The translations under genes and the position numbers were made by a program. From Gemmataceae bacterium (lineage in GTDB: Bacteria > Planctomycetota > Planctomycetia > Gemmatales > Gemmataceae): 16,178 nt of DNA. Below the pieces are notes generated by a model. It was not told the DNA's origin, ran no database searches, and was given only the letters and a program-made list of their open reading frames with translations. This document shows, one piece after another, positions 12,721-16,178 of this stretch. Location: contig JADLBT010000005.1 in NCBI GenBank assembly GCA_020847555.1, forward strand, positions 1 to 16,178. Reading direction: 5' to 3'. The stretch's first letter is position 1, and every line of letters begins with the position of its first letter.

Positions 12721-15700
12721 ATGTCGAACCCCCTCTTCTGCCAGCAAACCGTGCGGCGGGCATTCCTGCCGACCATGAGTTTGCGGCAGGCAGGCCTGCC
12801 TGTCCCACGGTTTGCCCTCACGCTGTCGCTGCTCGCCCTGCTCGTGGTCCTCCTGCCCGCCCGGGCGCAGATGACCTCTGACCAGGCTGCCGCCCTCGTC
12901 CTCAACAGCGCGCGCAAGGCGTACAACGAGAAGAACTACCCCTTCGCCGCCACGCGCTTCCGCGAGTTCCTCGCCCGCTTCGGCAACCACAAGGATGCTC
13001 CGTCCGCGCGCTATGGCCTGGCCCTGACCCTGATCGAGGGGCCGCAGAAAAACTACTCCGAGGCGCGCGACCTGCTCCAGGCGGCCACCGCCCGCAAGGA
13101 TCTGCCCGAACACGCCAGCATCCTCTACCACCTGGGCCTGGCCCACCGCGGACTCGGCGTCACCGAGTTGGCTCACGCCGACGCCAGGCCGTCGCAGGCC
13201 GCCCAGCACCGCGACACCGCCCGCCAGCGCTTCGAGGAGGCGGCGCGCCATTTCGCCACCGCGACCGCCGCCTTCACCGCGAAGGCTCCGAAGGTGCCGG
13301 CCGACGCAAAGGAGTTGTCCCTCGACTGGGAGTGGGCGGCGCGGGCACGCTGCGACCAGGCCGAGATGCACCTCCGGCTCCTCAGGACGAAGGAGGCCCG
13401 CGACCTCACGGCCTCATTCCTGAAGGACGAGGTGCTGACGCGCAGCCGCTACCGCGATCTGGGCCGCTACTACCACGGCTTCGCCGCCTTCCTCCTGAAG
13501 GACTACCCGGCCGCCGAGCGCACCCTGGCGATGCTGGCCCCGTTCGCCGACCCGGTGTTCGGGACGCACGCCCGCTATCTGCTCGCACGCACCCACCACC
13601 GCGCCGACGAGCGCGCTGAGGCCACGCACCACTATGAGGGCGTGCTGAGCGATCACGCCCGCAACAGGAAGGCGGCGGCCGAAGCGCTCAAGCGGCCCAA
13701 CACGGCCAAGGATCCTGCGGAGAAGGCCCGCGCCGAGGCGCTGGTCAAGGGGCCGATGCCGGACCACGTCGCCCGTGCGTCGTTCTACCTTGGCGTACTC
13801 CTCTACGAGGGCGGCCGGTTCGGCGAGGCGCGGACGCGCTTCACCGAGTTCGCGAAGGGCCACGCCGATTCGCCGCTGGCACCTGCGGCCCAGCTGCGCC
13901 TGGGGTTCTGCCTCGTCCAGCTGAAGGATTTCGCCGAGGCAGCGAAGATCCTGCGGCCGCTGGCCGACAACGAGCGGCGCCTCGCCGACCAGGCGCTGCT
14001 CTGGCTCGGCAAGGCCCGGGCCGGCAGCGCGCCCGACGCGGCAACGAACTTCCCCGCCTACGCCCAGACGCTGCGTGAGGCGATCGATCTGTACCGCCAG
14101 GCGGCCGACCGCGCCGCTCAACTCGTCCCGGCCGACCCGGAGGCGAAGCAGCGGCGCGCGGAGATCCTGCTGGAGGCGGCCGACCTGCAGCAGCTGATCA
14201 AGCAGTACCGAGAGGCCGCCGGCACCTACAACCAGCTCCTCGCCGAGAAGCTGCTCCCGCCGCGCGACGAGGAGATCCACCAGCGGCTGGCGACGGCGCT
14301 GCACCTGGCGGGCGATTACAACGAGTCGGACAAGGCGTGCCAGCGCTTCGTCGAACGCTTCCCGAAGAGCACCCTGATGCCGGCGGTCCTCTTCCGCCAC
14401 GCCGAGAACAGCTACCTCCGCGCCCTCGCCGCCGAGAAGAATCCCAACGCTCAGGAGCGGGCGCGCGTCCTGCCGGAACTGTACGACGAGACGATCAAGC
14501 GCTACCAGGCCGTCATCACGAAATACCCCGAGTTCGCGCACGTCAACCACGCGCGGCAGGGACTCGGGCTGACCTACTACCGCAAGGGCGATCTGGAGAA
14601 AGCCCGCGCGACCTTCGAGAGCATCCCGCAGGCCGAACGCAGCGGCGAGCTGGTAACGGTGCCGTACCTGCTCGCCGACTGCCTGCTCCGCCAGGCGCCG
14701 CCGGGCGTACCCGAGGACGCGCTGGAGGCGGGCAAGCTGGAGGCGAAGCTGAAGGGCGCCGCCGATCTGCTGGAGGCGTTCGTCGGTGCTCAGCCGAAGG
14801 GTCCGCAGACGCCCGATGCGCTGCTCCGGTGGGGCCACTGCCTGCAGCGCATGGCGACGCTGCAAGCCCAGCCGCCGGAGCGCAGCAAGATCTACCAGGC
14901 AGCGCGCGGCATCTACGAGCGGCTGCTGAAGGATTTCTCCGGTCATGCGACGCAGCCCCAGGCGGCCGTCGAGCGCGCCCGCTGCATGGCCGGCGCGGGC
15001 GACGTCGGCGGCGCCATGAACGAGCTGCGCCGCTTCACGACCGACCCGCTGCGGAACACGTCGGCCGGTCCGGTGGCGCTGGTCCACCTGGCGACGCTAT
15101 TGCGCGGCCAGAACAACGCGAAGGAGGCGGTGAACGTCCTGGCGAAGGGCCGCGAGCTGTACGAGAAGACGCTCTCGGCCGGTGACCCGAACCAGGCGGG
15201 ATGGACGCCGCTGCTCCTGCTGCGCTACCACCACGGCGTTGCCCTGCGCGAGGCGGGCAGGTTCGCCGAGGCCCGCGCCGCGTTCGACCAGGTCATGAAG
15301 CAGGCGCCCGGCCGAGCGGAGGGGTTCGAGGCCGCGCTGCGCTGGGGGCAGAGCCTCAAGGAGGAGGGGACGCAGAAGGTCGAGGCGGCCCGCAAGCTGT
15401 TCACCTCCGGCCGCAAGGAGGATGTCGCCCCGGGCGCGAAGCTGCGCGACGAGGGAATGAAGGCGCTTCAGGACGCGGTGCGGCACCTGGAGGCCCAGGC
15501 CGAGCAGCTGAAGAAGCAGCCGCATGCCGCCGTGCGCGGCCGGGCACTCTATGAGGTCGCGTGGGGCTATCGCGCGCTGTCCGTGCCGGAGGTCGAGAAG
15601 GCCCGCGCCGCCCTCGTCCAGGAGTTGCTGAAAAAACTCGGTTCGCAGGCCGTGAAGCTCGGCCCGCCGGAGGTGCCGCTCGACAAGGTGCCGTTGCAGC

Positions 15701-16178
15701 CGTCCGAGAAGAAGGCCCGGACCGTCTACCGCACGCTGATCGACGACTTCCCCGACCTGCCGCTGAGCACCGAAGCCCGCTTCGAGCTGGCCGAACTGCT
15801 CGGCCAGCGCCATGAGCACGACGAGGCGATCAAGCTGCTCGTCGAGGGACTCGACAGGGAGCCGCGGCAGGAACTCGCCGACCGCATTCGCGTCCGCCTC
15901 GGCGCCTCCCAGGCCGCGAAGGGCAACCTCAAGGCGGCGCTGGCGCAGTTCAACGCGGTTGCGCAGAATCCGAAGAGCCCCGTCGCCGGTCAGGCCCACT
16001 ACCGGGCGGGCGAGTGCCTGATGCAGACGAAGGACTGGGCGGAGGCGGTCAAGCGGCTGGCGGTCTTCCGCGACCGGCCGGAGTTCCATAACGTCCCGAG
16101 CGTCACCGACCGGGCGCTGCTGCGGCTGGGCCACGCCTACGCGCACCTCAAGGACTGGGAGAAGAGCCGCCAGGCGCA
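12721..16178 (+). CDS. Giant exported TPR-repeat protein (partial, runs off right edge)
   Basis: Open for at least 1152 codons with no stop before the window ends. The N-terminus has a hydrophobic export core (about 31-46, FALTLSLLALLVVLLP) ending in ARA49, preceded by an unusually long n-region of about 30 residues that coincides with an inverted-repeat element. The rest is a string of helical tetratricopeptide-like repeats of the BamD/YbgF kind. Examples are KNYPFAATRFREFLARFGNH (about 73-92), YEGGRFGEARTRFTEFAKGH (about 361-380), DYNESDKACQRFVERFPKS (about 533-551), YRKGDLEKARATFESIP (about 620-636), EAGRFAEARAAFDQVMKQAP (about 845-864) and TKDWAEAVKRL (about 1103-1113). The likely role is a periplasmic protein-binding scaffold; no catalytic domain is seen. 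The start is set by GAGGAGGT. The partner and C-terminal domains lie outside the window. Confidence 0.92.
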   Translation, partial: MSNPLFCQQTVRRAFLPTMSLRQAGLPVPRFALTLSLLALLVVLLPARAQMTSDQAAALVLNSARKAYNEKNYPFAATRFREFLARFGNHKDAPSARYGLALTLIEGPQKNYSEARDLLQAATARKDLPEHASILYHLGLAHRGLGVTELAHADARPSQAAQHRDTARQRFEEAARHFATATAAFTAKAPKVPADAKELSLDWEWAARARCDQAEMHLRLLRTKEARDLTASFLKDEVLTRSRYRDLGRYYHGFAAFLLKDYPAAERTLAMLAPFADPVFGTHARYLLARTHHRADERAEATHHYEGVLSDHARNRKAAAEALKRPNTAKDPAEKARAEALVKGPMPDHVARASFYLGVLLYEGGRFGEARTRFTEFAKGHADSPLAPAAQLRLGFCLVQLKDFAEAAKILRPLADNERRLADQALLWLGKARAGSAPDAATNFPAYAQTLREAIDLYRQAADRAAQLVPADPEAKQRRAEILLEAADLQQLIKQYREAAGTYNQLLAEKLLPPRDEEIHQRLATALHLAGDYNESDKACQRFVERFPKSTLMPAVLFRHAENSYLRALAAEKNPNAQERARVLPELYDETIKRYQAVITKYPEFAHVNHARQGLGLTYYRKGDLEKARATFESIPQAERSGELVTVPYLLADCLLRQAPPGVPEDALEAGKLEAKLKGAADLLEAFVGAQPKGPQTPDALLRWGHCLQRMATLQAQPPERSKIYQAARGIYERLLKDFSGHATQPQAAVERARCMAGAGDVGGAMNELRRFTTDPLRNTSAGPVALVHLATLLRGQNNAKEAVNVLAKGRELYEKTLSAGDPNQAGWTPLLLLRYHHGVALREAGRFAEARAAFDQVMKQAPGRAEGFEAALRWGQSLKEEGTQKVEAARKLFTSGRKEDVAPGAKLRDEGMKALQDAVRHLEAQAEQLKKQPHAAVRGRALYEVAWGYRALSVPEVEKARAALVQELLKKLGSQAVKLGPPEVPLDKVPLQPSEKKARTVYRTLIDDFPDLPLSTEARFELAELLGQRHEHDEAIKLLVEGLDREPRQELADRIRVRLGASQAAKGNLKAALAQFNAVAQNPKSPVAGQAHYRAGECLMQTKDWAEAVKRLAVFRDRPEFHNVPSVTDRALLRLGHAYAHLKDWEKSRQA
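12744..12815. repeat. Nested inverted-repeat element within the TPR signal-peptide region
   Basis: Arms 12744-12773 and 12786-12815 are inverse complements at 23 of 30 positions, with perfect 10-bp ends (GCAAACCGTG and CACGGTTTGC) and a 12-nt centre. The right arm contains the perfect palindrome CAGGCAGGCCTGCCTG (12787-12802). The left arm contains a 7-bp imperfect hairpin (CGGCGGG, loop CATT, CCTGCCG). Length is 72 bp, exactly 24 codons, with no stop in frame. The architecture, two palindromic units facing each other, matches the pair at 7955-8025 although the sequence differs. Confidence 0.72.

Noticed and set aside
12442..13371. 309-codon minus-strand open frame starting in the TPR gene
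   Set aside because: Antisense to the TPR coding region and runs through its inverted repeat; the TPR frame has a far better start and repeat signature.
13414..15087. 557-codon antisense open frame in the TPR gene
   Set aside because: Antisense shadow of the TPR repeats; Arg/Leu/Gly-rich with no start signal or domain.

Overview
The window is GC-rich, densely coding bacterial DNA. The gene content suggests a planctomycete, most likely a Gemmata-like lineage. The grounds are a secreted type I sulfatase, a secreted Asp-box/transglutaminase-like protein, a very large secreted TPR protein, a DUF4129 membrane protein, small hypothetical proteins, many single-gene transcription units and abundant intergenic palindromes. 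The taxonomic placement is inference; no rRNA or tRNA gene is visible.

Layout from left to right. A small Gly/Thr/Ser-rich exported protein (minus strand, 79-699) is followed by about 470 bp without a gene, which holds a palindromic repeat. A sulfatase (1167-2585, plus) converges on a minus-strand pair, PIG-L deacetylase (3801-4601) followed by a GT4 glycosyltransferase (2625-3716), which could act together in glycan or glycoconjugate synthesis. A divergent spacer with two different hairpins leads to a plus-strand run: a transglutaminase-like/Asp-box protein (4852-6780), an alpha/beta hydrolase (6859-7956) and a small hypothetical protein (8051-8434). The gaps between these genes carry copies of one palindrome family. 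A small LSm/Sm-like protein (8440-8703, minus) is divergent from a tightly linked SIS-domain sugar isomerase and short-chain dehydrogenase pair (8811-9608 and 9611-10420). A large DUF4129 membrane protein (10474-12408, minus) shares a 312-bp divergent promoter region with a giant exported TPR protein (12721 onward) that is still open at the right edge.

The most unusual layer is the palindromic repeats. One family, AAGCCCACGGG-N6-CCCGTGGGCTT, occurs five times between genes, and two copies form a nested inverted pair just after the hydrolase stop codon. A second family (CGCCAGCGCCGGG type) occurs at 4698-4738 and again around 10442-10493, where it supplies the last codons of the DUF4129 gene. 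A third, also a nested inverted pair, appears to lie in frame inside the signal-peptide coding region of the TPR gene: 72 bp, exactly 24 codons. This resembles REP/BIME elements, and for the in-frame case the Rickettsia palindromic elements. No transposase, CRISPR array or phage module is seen.
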